DNA of 64,000 bases, from the NCBI RefSeq assembly GCF_000719335.1, contig NZ_JOGB01000022.1, positions 39,280 to 103,279 of the forward strand. Reading direction: 5' to 3'. The notes under the pieces are model-generated. The model searched no databases and was not told the DNA's origin. It saw only the letters and a list, made by a program, of their open reading frames with translations. Source of the DNA: Streptomyces sp. NRRL S-87 (lineage in GTDB: Bacteria; Actinomycetota; Actinomycetes; Streptomycetales; Streptomycetaceae). The position numbers and the translations under genes were made by a program. This document shows, piece after piece, positions 17,287-26,372 of this stretch. The first letter of the stretch is position 1. Each line of letters opens with the position of its first letter.

Positions 17287-17679
17287 CGCAGACTCCTTCT
17301 GCAGGGGGGTTCCGGAAGGCTGGGTGGGCCACCGGGCAGAGCAGGCTTGTGCGCAGAACGGAGTGAAGAGTGCCACCGCGGGTGTATGAATGTCAGGGTC
17401 GCGTCAAAAGGTTGGCCGGAAATCGTTCGTTGTCCGAAGAGACACATCCGATATACGAACTGTCCGTACCCAGGTGACGCCAGATCGCCCGTGTGTGCGA
17501 GAGTCATGTGGAACGAGGGATACCGCCTGTTAACGAACGGGCAACGAGCCGTTTCGTTCACGCAAACGGCGCCTTCCGTACGGGTGTTTGTCGTACTGTT
17601 TCCCGGTGCGTCAGTTGTTCGTCGCCAGGGGAAGCGATGGACGGGCGCACGACCATGAAGCGACGTGCCAGGGGGGCCC
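17287..17679. other. intergenic region between M4 protease and sugar transferase
   Basis: About 390 bp without a convincing gene. Relative to its surroundings it is AT-richer around 17390-17600, as expected for divergent promoters. Inverted sequences around GTTAACGAACGGG and CCGTTTCGTTCAC (17530-17560) may be regulatory. No recognisable riboswitch was seen. Confidence 0.4.
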
Positions 17680-19152
17680 ATGAGGCATGTTCACGTTCCC
17701 GCTGCGGGTGTGGCCAGATCAGCGACCACATCCGGGCATCCGACCCGCGGACTCGGCGTCAAAGCGCGCTGGTACCTGCCCGCCGCGCTGACCACCGACC
17801 TGCTCGGCGCGGGCGTCCCGGTCGCGCTCGTGTTCAACGCGTCCGACCAGCCGCGTCCGGTGGGGTGCGCCCTCGGGGCCGCGTTGGTCTGGACCGGCGT
17901 CCAGGCCCTTCGCCGCCGTTACGCCGGCCGCGCCCTGGGCGAATCGCGGGGCGTCCTGCCCGTACTGCACGACTGGCTGATTCTGATCGGGGTCCTGGCC
18001 GTGGCGCGGGCCGCGACCGGTGAGTCCAGCGCTCCGCTGGTGTCCCTGTGCGCGCTCGTGCCGGCCCTGCTCCTCACGGTCGCCTGCCACAAGCTGACCT
18101 ACCGCCACCTCGGAGCCGCCCGCCGCGAGGCCCAGGCCGTCAGCCGGGTCCTCGTCGTCGGCGAGCCCGAGGCCGCCGAGGCCGTCATCGGCCACCTCGC
18201 CGGCCGCACCGACCACCCGTACGTCGTCGTGGGCGCCGTCCCCATCGGCCCCGGCCGTCTGACCAGCGGCGTGCCCGAGCCGGCGCGGCTCGGGGCGGAG
18301 GCGGCGGAGGGACTGTCCGAGGCGGAAGCGGTCCTCACCGCCGTCCGCGACCAGCACGCCGACCTCGTGCTCGTCGCGCCGGGCGCCCGGCTCGCCGGCG
18401 AGCGGCTGCGCCGCATCGCGTGGGCGCTGCACGACGCCGGCCTCGAACTCGCCGTCTTCCCGGGCCTGGTCGAGATATCCGTCAAGCGCCTGGAGACCCT
18501 CTCCGCGGGCGGTCTGGCCGTGCTCCGCGTCGCGCCCCCGGTGAGCCGCGGCATCCAGCCCGTCCTGAAGTCGGCGCTCGACCGCGTCGGCGCGGCCCTC
18601 GGGCTGCTGGTCCTGGCCCCGGTCTTCCTCGGCCTCGTCGCCGCGATCCGACTCGGCTCGCCCGGGCCCGCCTTCTACACGCAGCGCCGGATCGGGCGCG
18701 ACGGCGAGCCGTTCACCATGTGGAAGTTCCGCACCATGGTCGTGGACGCCGACCGGCTCAAGGCGGAGCTCGCCGGCTCCAACGAGAACGACGGCCACAT
18801 GTTCAAGATGCGCCGCGACCCCCGGGTCACGCGGGTCGGCCGGCTGCTGCGCCGCACCTCGCTCGACGAGCTGCCGCAGCTCTTCAACGTGCTGACGGGT
18901 CAGATGTCCCTCGTCGGGCCGCGGCCTCCGCTGCCCGAGGAGGTGGCCGAGTACGACGAGGTCGAGCTGCGCCGGCTGTCGGTCCGCCCGGGCATGACCG
19001 GCCTGTGGCAGATCAGCGGCCGGTCGGACCTGTCCTGGGACGAGACGATCGCCCTGGACCTGCAGTACGTGGACAACTGGTCCTTCACCAGCGACGTCGA
19101 CCTGGTCGCCCGGACCTTCCGGGCCGTGGTCGACGGCCGCGGGGCGTACTGA
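17680..19152 (+). CDS. polyprenyl-phosphate sugar phosphotransferase (initiating glycosyltransferase)
   Basis: A 490-residue enzyme of the WbaP/CpsE family. The first 140 residues contain four or five membrane helices, followed by a nucleotide-binding-like domain at about 150-275 (SRVLVVGEPEAAEAVIGHL). The C-terminal catalytic domain of about 200 residues begins with a membrane helix and carries the family motifs FTMWKFRTM, DELPQLFNVLTGQMSLVGPRP and PGMTGLWQISGRS. It transfers a sugar 1-phosphate from a nucleotide sugar to undecaprenyl phosphate, the first step of repeat-unit synthesis. ATG at 17680 is preceded by AGGGGGGC. It is the only initiating transferase seen in the window, so it probably primes the polymer made by the surrounding cluster. 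Confidence 0.93.
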   Translation: MRHVHVPAAGVARSATTSGHPTRGLGVKARWYLPAALTTDLLGAGVPVALVFNASDQPRPVGCALGAALVWTGVQALRRRYAGRALGESRGVLPVLHDWLILIGVLAVARAATGESSAPLVSLCALVPALLLTVACHKLTYRHLGAARREAQAVSRVLVVGEPEAAEAVIGHLAGRTDHPYVVVGAVPIGPGRLTSGVPEPARLGAEAAEGLSEAEAVLTAVRDQHADLVLVAPGARLAGERLRRIAWALHDAGLELAVFPGLVEISVKRLETLSAGGLAVLRVAPPVSRGIQPVLKSALDRVGAALGLLVLAPVFLGLVAAIRLGSPGPAFYTQRRIGRDGEPFTMWKFRTMVVDADRLKAELAGSNENDGHMFKMRRDPRVTRVGRLLRRTSLDELPQLFNVLTGQMSLVGPRPPLPEEVAEYDEVELRRLSVRPGMTGLWQISGRSDLSWDETIALDLQYVDNWSFTSDVDLVARTFRAVVDGRGAY

Positions 19153-19216
19153 GAGGCCCGTACGTGACCCGTTCCACCCCGTTCGCGCGGACGGCGGTCC
19201 TGCCGGCCGCGCAGGA

Positions 19217-19246
19217 GGGGCCGGCCCCGCACCCGGGACCGGCCCC
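19217..19246. terminator. stem-loop between sugar transferase and fcl
   Basis: GGGGCCGG (19217-19224) and CCGGCCCC (19239-19246) form an 8-bp stem with a 14-nt loop between convergent genes. Confidence 0.55.
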
Positions 19247-19256
19247 CCGCACCGCG

Positions 19257-20198
19257 TCAGCCCTGCTCGCGCCACCAGCGGTAGGTGCTCGCGATGCCGT
19301 CGCGCAGCGCGATCTGCGGCTTCCAGCCCAGAGAGGTAAGCCGGCGCACGTCCAGCAGCTTGCGGGGCGTGCCGTCCGGCTTCGCCGTGTCCCACACCAG
19401 GCGCCCGGTGAAGCCGGTCACGTCGGCGACGGTCTCGGCCAGCTCCTTGATGGTCAGGTCCTCGCCGCACCCGATGTTGACCGGCTCGTCCCCGTCGTAC
19501 GAGGACAGCAGCACCGCGCAGGCCGCGGCGAGGTCGTCCACGTGCAGGAACTCGCGGCGCGGCGTGCCCGAGCCCCACAGCACGACCTCGTCGCGCCCCT
19601 GCTCGGCCGCCTCGTGGAAGCGGCGGATCAGGGCCGGCAGCACGTGCGAGGTCTCCAGGTCGAAGTTGTCGCCCGGACCGTAGAGGTTCGTCGGCATCGC
19701 CGAGACGAAGGAGGCCCCGTACTGCTTCCGGTACGACTGGACCTGCACGATGCCGGCGATCTTGGCCAGCGCGTACGCCTCGTTCGTCGGCTCCAGCGGG
19801 CCGGTCAGCAGGGCGTCCTCGGTGATCGGCTGCGGCGCCAGCTTCGGGTAGATGCAGGAGGAGCCCAGGAACAGCAGCCGGCCCGTGCCGGCCGCGTGCG
19901 CCCCGGCGATCACGCTGAGCTGGATCCTGAGGTTGTCCTCCAGGAACTGCACCGGATAGGTGCTGTTGGCCATGATGCCGCCCACCTTGGCGGCGGCCAG
20001 GACGACCGCGTCGGGGCGGACGTCTTTGAGGAAGGCCTCGGTCGCCGCCGCGTCGCGGAGGTCGAGGTCCTCGCGGCCGCGGGTGATCACCTCGTGGCCG
20101 TCGGCGGTCAGCCGCCGGGCCACGGCGGATCCCACGAGGCCGCGGTGGCCCGCGACGAAGACGCGGGCACGGTCGGGCAGGTACGGCGATGCAGTCAT
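19257..20198 (-). CDS. fcl: GDP-L-fucose synthase
   Basis: A 313-residue short-chain dehydrogenase close to the usual length of GDP-fucose synthases. The N-terminal VAGHRGLVGSAVARRL is the NADPH-binding loop. LFLGSSCIYPKLAPQPI carries the catalytic Ser, and Y142-ALA-K146 completes the triad. PTNLYGPGDNFD and the W/R-containing FLHVDDLAAA region are family signatures. It converts GDP-4-keto-6-deoxymannose to GDP-L-fucose through epimerisation and NADPH reduction. It is divergent from gmd, which makes its substrate; about 95 bp separate the two starts. The 5' end lacks a clear ribosome site and may be leaderless. Confidence 0.95.
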   Translation of the reverse strand: MTASPYLPDRARVFVAGHRGLVGSAVARRLTADGHEVITRGREDLDLRDAAATEAFLKDVRPDAVVLAAAKVGGIMANSTYPVQFLEDNLRIQLSVIAGAHAAGTGRLLFLGSSCIYPKLAPQPITEDALLTGPLEPTNEAYALAKIAGIVQVQSYRKQYGASFVSAMPTNLYGPGDNFDLETSHVLPALIRRFHEAAEQGRDEVVLWGSGTPRREFLHVDDLAAACAVLLSSYDGDEPVNIGCGEDLTIKELAETVADVTGFTGRLVWDTAKPDGTPRKLLDVRRLTSLGWKPQIALRDGIASTYRWWREQG

Positions 20199-20293
20199 GC
20201 ATCGGATAATGCCAAACCCGGTTCACCCGCAGGGGACCAACCCCGCATTTCAGTACGAACCATGAACGACACTCTCACCCTGGGGGATCCCGC

Positions 20294-21307
20294 ATGAGCA
20301 AGACAGCACTGATCACCGGAGTCACCGGCCAGGACGGCTCCTACCTGGCCGAGCTCCTGCTCTCCAAGGGCTACACGGTGCACGGGCTCGTGCGGCGCTC
20401 GTCCAGCTTCAACACGGAGCGCATCGACCACATCTACCAGGACCCGCAGACGGCCAACCGGTCCCTGGTGCTGCACCACGCCGACCTCTCGGACGGCGTC
20501 GCCCTGGTGAACCTGCTGCGCGACATCCAGCCCGACGAGGTCTACAACCTCGGAGCGCAGTCGCACGTCCGCGTCTCCTTCGACGCCCCGCTCTACACCG
20601 GCGACGTGACCGGCCTGGGCGCGCTGCGGCTGCTGGAGGCCATCCGGGCGTCGGGCGTGGACACCCGCATCTACCAGGCCTCGTCCTCGGAGATGTTCGG
20701 CTCCACCCCGCCCCCGCAGAACGAGCAGACCCCGTTCCACCCGCGCAGCCCGTACGGTGCCGCCAAGGTCTTCGCGTACTGGGCGACGGTGAACTACCGC
20801 GAGGCCTACGACATGTTCGCGGTGAACGGCATCCTGTTCAACCACGAGTCCCCGCGCCGCGGCGAGACCTTCGTGACCCGCAAGATCACCCGCGCGGTGG
20901 CCCGCATCAAGCACGGCCTGCAGGACAAGCTCTACCTCGGCAACCTCGACGCGGTCCGCGACTGGGGCTACGCGCCGGAGTACGTCGAGGCCATGTGGCG
21001 CATGCTCCAGCAGGACGAGGCCACCGACTACGTGGTGGCCACCGGCGTGGCGGCGACGGTCCGTCAGTTCGTGGAGTCCTCCTTCGCGCACGCCGGCCTC
21101 GACTGGAACGAGCACGTGCGCTACGACCCCAAGTACGAGCGCCCCAGCGAGGTCGACGCGCTGATCGGTGACGCGAGCAAGGCCGAGGAGCTGCTTGGCT
21201 GGAAGCCGACGGTCCTGGTCGAGGAACTCGCGCGGATCATGGTGGACGCCGACCTCCGCCAGGTCGAGGACCAGCTCGCCGGGGCCACGGTCCGCATCGA
21301 CCGCTGA
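20294..21307 (+). CDS. gmd: GDP-mannose 4,6-dehydratase
   Basis: A 337-residue dehydratase recognisable from the N-terminus: [17 protein letters not shown] (NADP-binding loop), then [18 protein letters not shown]. The catalytic Y154-xxx-K158 lies in [12 protein letters not shown] and the active-site Thr/Ser region in [28 protein letters not shown] and VATG in the second half are characteristic of GMDs. It converts GDP-D-mannose to GDP-4-keto-6-deoxy-D-mannose. Together with the divergent fcl it supplies GDP-L-fucose, presumably for the polysaccharide made by the neighbouring glycosyltransferases. A strong stem-loop follows the stop. Confidence 0.97.
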   Translation: MSKTALITGVTGQDGSYLAELLLSKGYTVHGLVRRSSSFNTERIDHIYQDPQTANRSLVLHHADLSDGVALVNLLRDIQPDEVYNLGAQSHVRVSFDAPLYTGDVTGLGALRLLEAIRASGVDTRIYQASSSEMFGSTPPPQNEQTPFHPRSPYGAAKVFAYWATVNYREAYDMFAVNGILFNHESPRRGETFVTRKITRAVARIKHGLQDKLYLGNLDAVRDWGYAPEYVEAMWRMLQQDEATDYVVATGVAATVRQFVESSFAHAGLDWNEHVRYDPKYERPSEVDALIGDASKAEELLGWKPTVLVEELARIMVDADLRQVEDQLAGATVRIDR

Positions 21308-21334
21308 GCGCCGCCCGTCACTGAGAGTTCACAC

Positions 21335-21368
21335 GTCCCGGTCGGCACGCACCAGCGCCGACCGGGAC
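21335..21368 (+). terminator. stem-loop after gmd
   Basis: Perfect 12-bp arms GTCCCGGTCGGC and GCCGACCGGGAC with a 10-nt loop, 27 nt after the gmd stop. Confidence 0.75.
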
Positions 21369-21419
21369 CTGACGCCGTATGTCCGCAGTGCACCGTTTCT
21401 CCTGCGCCCGTTGATATCG

Positions 21420-21432
21420 ATTGGTATCCAAT
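21420..21432 (+). promoter_or_regulatory. small inverted repeat upstream of the LamG protein gene
   Basis: ATTGG-TAT-CCAAT, next to GATATC, lies about 110 bp before the LamG gene in an AT-richer stretch that probably holds its promoter. No regulator is identified. Confidence 0.3.
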
Positions 21433-21542
21433 GGGTCAAGTGGCGTGACCGGGCCTCCACTTAAGCCCTAATCTGCGCCAGTACATATGGCTGTTCGGAT
21501 AAATCCAGCCATTCAAGACCGGGCGATCGCCCTGGGGGGCTC

Positions 21543-24332
21543 ATGCGTAGATCAAGAGGGCTGACCACAGCCCTCGTCCTGTCCATCGTCGGCGCCGGCG
21601 CCGGCGTCGGATTCGTGATGATGCCGTCGGCATCGGCCATCACCTCGCCGGTCGCCTTCACGGCCGACGACCTGCCGACCTGGCAGACCAACGGCATCGT
21701 CTTCGCGATGGCGCAGGCCAAGGGCACCGTCTTCGCGGGCGGCACGTTCTCGGCGGTCACGCCGCCCGAGGGCGCGGCCGGCACCGAGCAGGAGGCCGTG
21801 AACTTCGCGGCGTTCGACGCCGCCACGGGCGCGCCGACCGACTGCAAGCTGTCCTTCACCGTCGGCGAGGGCTCGGCCACCGTCCGGGCGCTGGCCGTCT
21901 CCAAGGACGAGGAGACCCTGTACGCCGCCGGCTACTTCGGCGCCGTCAACGGCGTCCCGGTCGCCAGCGTCGCCGCGATCGACATCGCGAGCTGCACCCC
22001 CAAGGCGTCGTTCCACCCGTCGTTCCCGGCGACCGTGCGCGCGCTCGCCGTCACCGACGACACCCTGTACGCCGGTGGCGACTTCGGCACCGTCGAGGGC
22101 CAGACCCGTGAGCGGTTCGCCGCGGTCGACGCCTCCTCCGGCGCCCTGAAGCCGTTCACGGCCAACGCCGACGAGCCGGGCCGCGCCGTCGAGGTCACCC
22201 CCGACGGCAAGAACGTGATCCTCGGCGGCGACTTCTTCTACGTCAACGGCGCCAACAGCCACGCGCTGGCCGTGGTCGACGCCACCACCGGTGCGAACAC
22301 CAAGACGTACCCCAGCGGGTACATCCCCACGACCTCGGTCGTGAAGGACATCGCCACCGACGACGAGGGCGGCTTCTACACCGGCAACGAGGGCTCCGGC
22401 GGCGGCGTCTTCGACGGCCGCATCGGCCTGCGGCTGAGCGACTTCACCGAGAAGTGGCGCGACCGCTGCCTGGGCGCGACCCAGTACGTGCTGCCCTACC
22501 AGGGCGTGCTCTACAGCTCCTCGCACGCGCACGACTGCTCGCTCGAGGGCCAGTTCCCCGACGGCAAGCGCAACTTCTTCAACGCCCAGCTGACCAACCA
22601 CGAGGGCGCCGCCCCCGCGCCCGTGGGCGGCTACGTGCGCAGCCCGCGCAAGCTCGGCTGGCACCCCACCGCGAACGACGGCATCGGCGAGGGCATCGGC
22701 CCGCGCGTGATGACCATCGCGGAGAAGGACGGCGTCAAGTACATGTGGGTGGGCGGTGAGTTCACCCAGATCAACGGCAAGCCGCAGATGGGCCTGACCC
22801 GCTTCGCCTCCACCGGTGACGTCGGCGCGCCCACCACCCCGGTCGCCAGCGCCTCGTCCGTCAAGCCCGGTGAGGTCCAGGTCCGCTGGCGCACCAGCTA
22901 CGACCAGGACGACAGCAAGCTGACCTACCGCATCTACCGCAACGGCTCGGGCACCCCGATCGCCACGGTGAACGCGGAGTCCCTGGAGTGGGAGCGCCCG
23001 CAGGCCTCCTGGACCGACAGCACGGTCAAGGCGGGCCAGTCGTACACCTACCGCGTGACCGCGACCGACGCCGCCGGCAACACCAGCGCCCTGTCGGCCA
23101 CCTCCAGCGTGACCGTCCCGGCCTCCGTCCAGGCGTACCCGAACCAGGTCCGCACCGACGGCGCCAGCCTGTACTGGCGCTACGACGACACCGTCACCCC
23201 CTACGTCGCCGACTCCTCGGACGGCGGCAACACCAGCGGTCTGCACGTCAACGGCCCGACCCTGCGCCAGGCGCCCGGTGCCCTCACCGGCCCGAGCACA
23301 GCGATCGCGTTCAACGGCACCGACCAGCAGGTCTACAGCGACCACCGCCAGACGGTGGGCAGCTCCTACTCGCTGGAGACGTGGTTCAAGACGGGCACCA
23401 CGCGCGGCGGCAAGCTGATCGGGTTCGGCAACAACACGACCCGCAGCAGCGGCAGCTACGACAAGCAGATCTACATGACCAACACCGGCCGCCTGGTCTT
23501 CGGTGTCTACAACGGATCGACCCGGACGATCACCACCGGTCTGTTCGACACGTTCAACGACAACAAGTGGCACCACGTGGTCGCCACCCAGGGCCCGTCG
23601 GGCATGGCGATGTACGTGGACGGCAAGCTCAAGGACACCCTGAACGTCACCACGAACCAGGCCTACGAGGGCTTCTGGCACGTCGGCGGCGACAACCTGT
23701 CCAGCTGGCCGAACCGCCCGACGAGCAACTTCTTCGCCGGCCAGATCGACGAGACCGCCGTCTACCCGACGGTCCTGTCCCAGGCCCAGGTCACGAACCA
23801 CTACAACCTGGCCAAGGCCGCGTCCGACACGGTCACCGAGGTCTCGGCGACCGAGGACACCTACGTCAACCAGGGCGCGCCGAGCGCCTCGTACGGCTCC
23901 GCCACCTCGCTCGCCGTCCGCGGCAGCGGCTCGCTGTACGAGACGTACCTGCGCTTCAACCTGCCGGCCGCCCCGGCCGGCCAGGTCCTGAAGGCCGCCT
24001 CGCTGCAGATCAAGACCAGCACGCAGACCGGTGCCGGTACGGCCGACAAGGTCTCCGTGGTCCCGGTCACCGGCACCTGGAGCGGGGCGAGCACCTCGTA
24101 CACCACCAAGCCGGCGCTCGGCGCCACGGTCCTCGGCACCCTCGAGGGCATCCCGGACGGGTCGGCGCTGCACAGCATCGACCTGGACAAGTCGGCCCTC
24201 ACGGCCGTGCTCGGCGGCTCGTACAGCCTGGCGCTGACCAGCAACGGCAGCGACCCGCTGTGGCTCTGGTCGGCCGAGTCCACCGCGAGCGAGGGCACGC
24301 CGCAGCTGGTCCTCACCTTCGGCCAGCCGTAA
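21543..24332 (+). CDS. large secreted protein with beta-propeller-like, FN3, LamG and DNRLRE modules
   Basis: A 929-residue exported protein. The signal peptide (MRRSRGLTTALVLSIVG...) ends near PSASA. Residues about 40-425 contain repeated blade-like units such as TLYAAGYFGAVNGV, TLYAGGDFGTVEGQ and NVILGGDFFYVNGA, which suggest a beta-propeller. A fibronectin type III module (about 430-525) follows, then a laminin-G/concanavalin-like domain (about 535-760) with SYSLETWFKTG and WHHVVATQGPSGMAMYVDG. The C-terminal 165 residues resemble the DNRLRE/disaggregatase-related fold (AGQVLKAASLQIKTST). Such modules bind carbohydrate or mediate surface assembly. Its place between gmd and the lipoprotein gene suggests a matrix protein acting with the exopolysaccharide. 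GGGGGG lies 3 nt before the ATG. Confidence 0.85.
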   Translation: MRRSRGLTTALVLSIVGAGAGVGFVMMPSASAITSPVAFTADDLPTWQTNGIVFAMAQAKGTVFAGGTFSAVTPPEGAAGTEQEAVNFAAFDAATGAPTDCKLSFTVGEGSATVRALAVSKDEETLYAAGYFGAVNGVPVASVAAIDIASCTPKASFHPSFPATVRALAVTDDTLYAGGDFGTVEGQTRERFAAVDASSGALKPFTANADEPGRAVEVTPDGKNVILGGDFFYVNGANSHALAVVDATTGANTKTYPSGYIPTTSVVKDIATDDEGGFYTGNEGSGGGVFDGRIGLRLSDFTEKWRDRCLGATQYVLPYQGVLYSSSHAHDCSLEGQFPDGKRNFFNAQLTNHEGAAPAPVGGYVRSPRKLGWHPTANDGIGEGIGPRVMTIAEKDGVKYMWVGGEFTQINGKPQMGLTRFASTGDVGAPTTPVASASSVKPGEVQVRWRTSYDQDDSKLTYRIYRNGSGTPIATVNAESLEWERPQASWTDSTVKAGQSYTYRVTATDAAGNTSALSATSSVTVPASVQAYPNQVRTDGASLYWRYDDTVTPYVADSSDGGNTSGLHVNGPTLRQAPGALTGPSTAIAFNGTDQQVYSDHRQTVGSSYSLETWFKTGTTRGGKLIGFGNNTTRSSGSYDKQIYMTNTGRLVFGVYNGSTRTITTGLFDTFNDNKWHHVVATQGPSGMAMYVDGKLKDTLNVTTNQAYEGFWHVGGDNLSSWPNRPTSNFFAGQIDETAVYPTVLSQAQVTNHYNLAKAASDTVTEVSATEDTYVNQGAPSASYGSATSLAVRGSGSLYETYLRFNLPAAPAGQVLKAASLQIKTSTQTGAGTADKVSVVPVTGTWSGASTSYTTKPALGATVLGTLEGIPDGSALHSIDLDKSALTAVLGGSYSLALTSNGSDPLWLWSAESTASEGTPQLVLTFGQP

Positions 24333-24379
24333 CGGCCGAGCGGGTACGCCGCCCCGTGCGGCCGTACGCACCAAGGGCA

Positions 24380-24410
24380 GCGGGGTCCGGCCGCACCGGC
24401 CGGGCCCCGC
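24380..24410 (+). terminator. stem-loop between LamG protein and lipoprotein genes
   Basis: GCGGGGTCCGGCC and GGCCGGGCCCCGC pair over 13 positions with a single T/G wobble and a 5-nt loop. It ends about 30 bp before the next ATG, so the two genes may be partly uncoupled. Confidence 0.6.
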
Positions 24411-24440
24411 GCCTGCATCGACACCCTCTGGAGCCACACC

Positions 24441-25109
24441 ATGCGTCCCCTGAACCGACGCGCCGCGGCCGCGGTCCTGCTGTCCGCCGCCCTCACGCTC
24501 ACCGCCTGCAGCTCGGGCGGCGACACGACCGAAGCCGAGCCCAAGCCCCCGGCCTCCTCCTCCGCACCCGAGCCGACGCTCGACCCGACCACCGCCCCGC
24601 CGGCCGCCAAGCCGACCGGCCCGGTGATCTCCGACGACGCGCTCAAGCCGGCCACCGGGTCCTTCACCAAGCAGGAGAAGAAGTACCTGAGCGGCCGGGT
24701 GCCGGAGAAGACGGACCCGGCGGCCGTCCTGCAGACCGGCCAGGAGGCCTGCCAGCGGGTCGCCCGGACCGCCAAGCACGACAAGGACGCGGCGGTCGCG
24801 GCCCTCGTCGCGGGCGAGATCCCGAACGCCGAGGAAGCCATCCCGTACCTGTGCCCGGAGCAGAAGCCGATCCTGGCCGCGGCCGAGAACGGCTTCGGTG
24901 ACGGCACGCTCAAGAACCCGACGCCCGGCACGTACCGCGCGCCCAGCCCGACGCCGTCCTGCGTCTGGCAGGCCAAGGGCCGCGGCGGCAAGAGCCTGGC
25001 GGCCGGCCCGGACCTCGGCTTCAAGGCCGGGGACAAGGTCACGGCCAAGATCCCGGCCGGCACGGTCGAGTTCGTCTCGACCGGCTGCTACGCCTGGATC
25101 CCGGCCTGA
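24441..25109 (+). CDS. lipoprotein of unknown function
   Basis: A 222-residue protein with a classic lipoprotein signal: basic start MRPLNRR, a hydrophobic stretch, and the lipobox LTAC with the Cys at about 22. A Thr/Pro/Ser-rich linker of about 35 residues follows, then a globular C-terminal half that contains four Cys residues (QEACQR, YLCPEQ, PSCVW, TGCYAW). These may form two disulfides outside the cell. The C-terminus, CVWQAKG through VEFVSTGCYAW, reads as repeated beta strands. It lies downstream of the LamG protein on the same strand and could be its membrane-anchored partner. I do not recognise a family. Confidence 0.8.
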   Translation: MRPLNRRAAAAVLLSAALTLTACSSGGDTTEAEPKPPASSSAPEPTLDPTTAPPAAKPTGPVISDDALKPATGSFTKQEKKYLSGRVPEKTDPAAVLQTGQEACQRVARTAKHDKDAAVAALVAGEIPNAEEAIPYLCPEQKPILAAAENGFGDGTLKNPTPGTYRAPSPTPSCVWQAKGRGGKSLAAGPDLGFKAGDKVTAKIPAGTVEFVSTGCYAWIPA

Positions 25110-25111
25110 CC

Positions 25112-25174
25112 GACCGGCTCGACCGGCTCGACCGGTTCGACCGGTTCGATCGGTTCGATCGGTTCGATCGGTTC
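25112..25174. repeat. seven 9-bp tandem repeats immediately after the lipoprotein stop
   Basis: Two GACCGGCTC, two GACCGGTTC and three GATCGGTTC units run head to tail without interruption, beginning 2 bp after the TGA. The substitutions change progressively along the array, which indicates duplication by slippage. A terminator follows directly. Confidence 0.85.
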
Positions 25175-25187
25175 GATCCCGGGATGA

Positions 25188-25220
25188 GAGGGGGCGGGGC
25201 CGTCACGGCCCCGCCCCCTC
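25188..25220. terminator. strong bidirectional stem-loop
   Basis: Perfect 15-bp arms GAGGGGGCGGGGCCG and CGGCCCCGCCCCCTC with a TCA loop, between the convergent lipoprotein and glycosyltransferase genes. Confidence 0.85.
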
Positions 25221-25240
25221 CTGCTCCTGGTGCTGCTCCG

Positions 25241-26362
25241 TCAGGCGCCCGTGATCCGTCCGTAGACGTCGAGCAGGGTGTCCAGCACCGCGTCCATCGA
25301 GTACGACCCGGCGGCCAGCTCGCGGGCGGCCGCGGACGCCTCCTGGTTCGCCTTCTCGTCCAGCAGCTCCAGCACCGCCGCGGCCACGCCCTCCGGGCCC
25401 GGCTCGACGGCCCGGCCCGCACCGGCGGCCGCGATGTCCCGGGCCAGCCCGTTGGAGTGGGTGACCACCACCGGCACGCCCACGGCCATCGCCTCCAGCA
25501 CGGACATCGGGAACGGCTCCTCGACCGACGGCAGCACGTACACGTGCGCCCGGCGCAGCTCCTCCAGCACCTGCGCGCTGGTCAGCGCCCCGGGCACGGT
25601 CGTGCGGTCGGCCAGCCGCAGCGCGTCGACCTCGTGCCGCACCGCGCCCGCCTCGCCCTCGTCGGGCCCGGCCACCACGTACTCGGCGTCCGGGTGCCGC
25701 TCGCGGACCAGGGCGGCGGCCCGGACGAAGTCCACCGGCCGCTTGCGGGCCTGCAGGCGTGCCGAGTAGAGCACGCGCGGCGGGCCCTGCAGGGCGGGCC
25801 GCTCCTCCTGCGCCGGTACGCCGTTGACGAGGCGGACCGTGTTCGTCAGCCCCGCGCCGCCCACCACCGCGTCGAGGGCCTCGCGCTCGTGCGGGGTCAG
25901 GTACAGCACCGCGCCGGCGCCGCGCAGGAGGCGGCGTACCGCCACCGCGTCGAGCACCTTGGCCAGCAGTTTGCCGCTGGGGTCGACCATGCCGTGGGTC
26001 TGGAGCACCAGCGGCTTGCCGGCCCGCAGCGCGGCCAACGCGACCGGCAGGGTCACCAGGTCGCGCGCCAGGTGCACGTGGACCACGTCGGCGTCGCGCA
26101 CCAGCCGGCCGGCGCGGGCCAGCAGGGCGGGCGAGGTCATGCCGGAGAAGCCCAGCGGCAGCAGCCGGCGGGCCGGGTAGAGGCGGGCCGGGACCCCCTC
26201 GACGTCGATGGGCCAGGGCTCGTCGAAACCCTCGCCGAGGGCGACGAGCGCGGCCTCGTGGCCGCGGGCCCGCAGCCCCTTGGACAGGTTCAGCGCGACC
26301 CGGACGGGGCCGCCGAAGGCGTGGGTCGGCGAGTGCAGCGTGACGGCGTGCAGAACTCTCAC
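25241..26362 (-). CDS. GT4-type glycosyltransferase
   Basis: A 373-residue GT-B enzyme. The N-terminal MRVLHAVTLHSPTHAFGGPV glycine-rich loop and VVHVHLARDLVTLP are typical of family 4. The donor-binding half contains RVLYSARLQARKRPVDFV, and the conserved acidic motif appears as VEEPFPMSVLEAMAVGVPVV, where E-x7-E contacts the nucleotide sugar. GTG is the start. It ends 10 bp upstream of nothing on its own strand and begins 10 bp after the acyltransferase gene's stop, so the two form an operon. It would extend the lipid-linked repeat unit; the transferred sugar is unknown. Confidence 0.9.
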   Translation of the reverse strand: MRVLHAVTLHSPTHAFGGPVRVALNLSKGLRARGHEAALVALGEGFDEPWPIDVEGVPARLYPARRLLPLGFSGMTSPALLARAGRLVRDADVVHVHLARDLVTLPVALAALRAGKPLVLQTHGMVDPSGKLLAKVLDAVAVRRLLRGAGAVLYLTPHEREALDAVVGGAGLTNTVRLVNGVPAQEERPALQGPPRVLYSARLQARKRPVDFVRAAALVRERHPDAEYVVAGPDEGEAGAVRHEVDALRLADRTTVPGALTSAQVLEELRRAHVYVLPSVEEPFPMSVLEAMAVGVPVVVTHSNGLARDIAAAGAGRAVEPGPEGVAAAVLELLDEKANQEASAAARELAAGSYSMDAVLDTLLDVYGRITGA

Positions 26363-26372
26363 TGGGGCGGCC

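Noticed and set aside
14756..17376. M4 protease considered as a longer protein starting at 17376
   Set aside because: The extra N-terminal 30 residues (starting MALFTPFCAQ) have no signal-peptide character, while TTG at 17286 has an AAGGAG site and opens a proper signal peptide.
15229..17658. Open frame on the plus strand across the M4 protease gene
   Set aside because: The minus strand carries HEMTH, the third zinc ligand and a P domain; the plus-strand frame is Val/Gly/Asp-rich and matches nothing.
21552..24779. More than 1000-codon open frame opposite the LamG protein gene
   Set aside because: The composition is Val/Gly/Arg/Asp-rich without domains, and the plus strand encodes recognisable FN3 and LamG modules with a signal peptide.
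25112..25174. Short tandem repeats considered as a CRISPR array
   Set aside because: The 9-bp units are contiguous with no unique spacers, and no cas genes are present.
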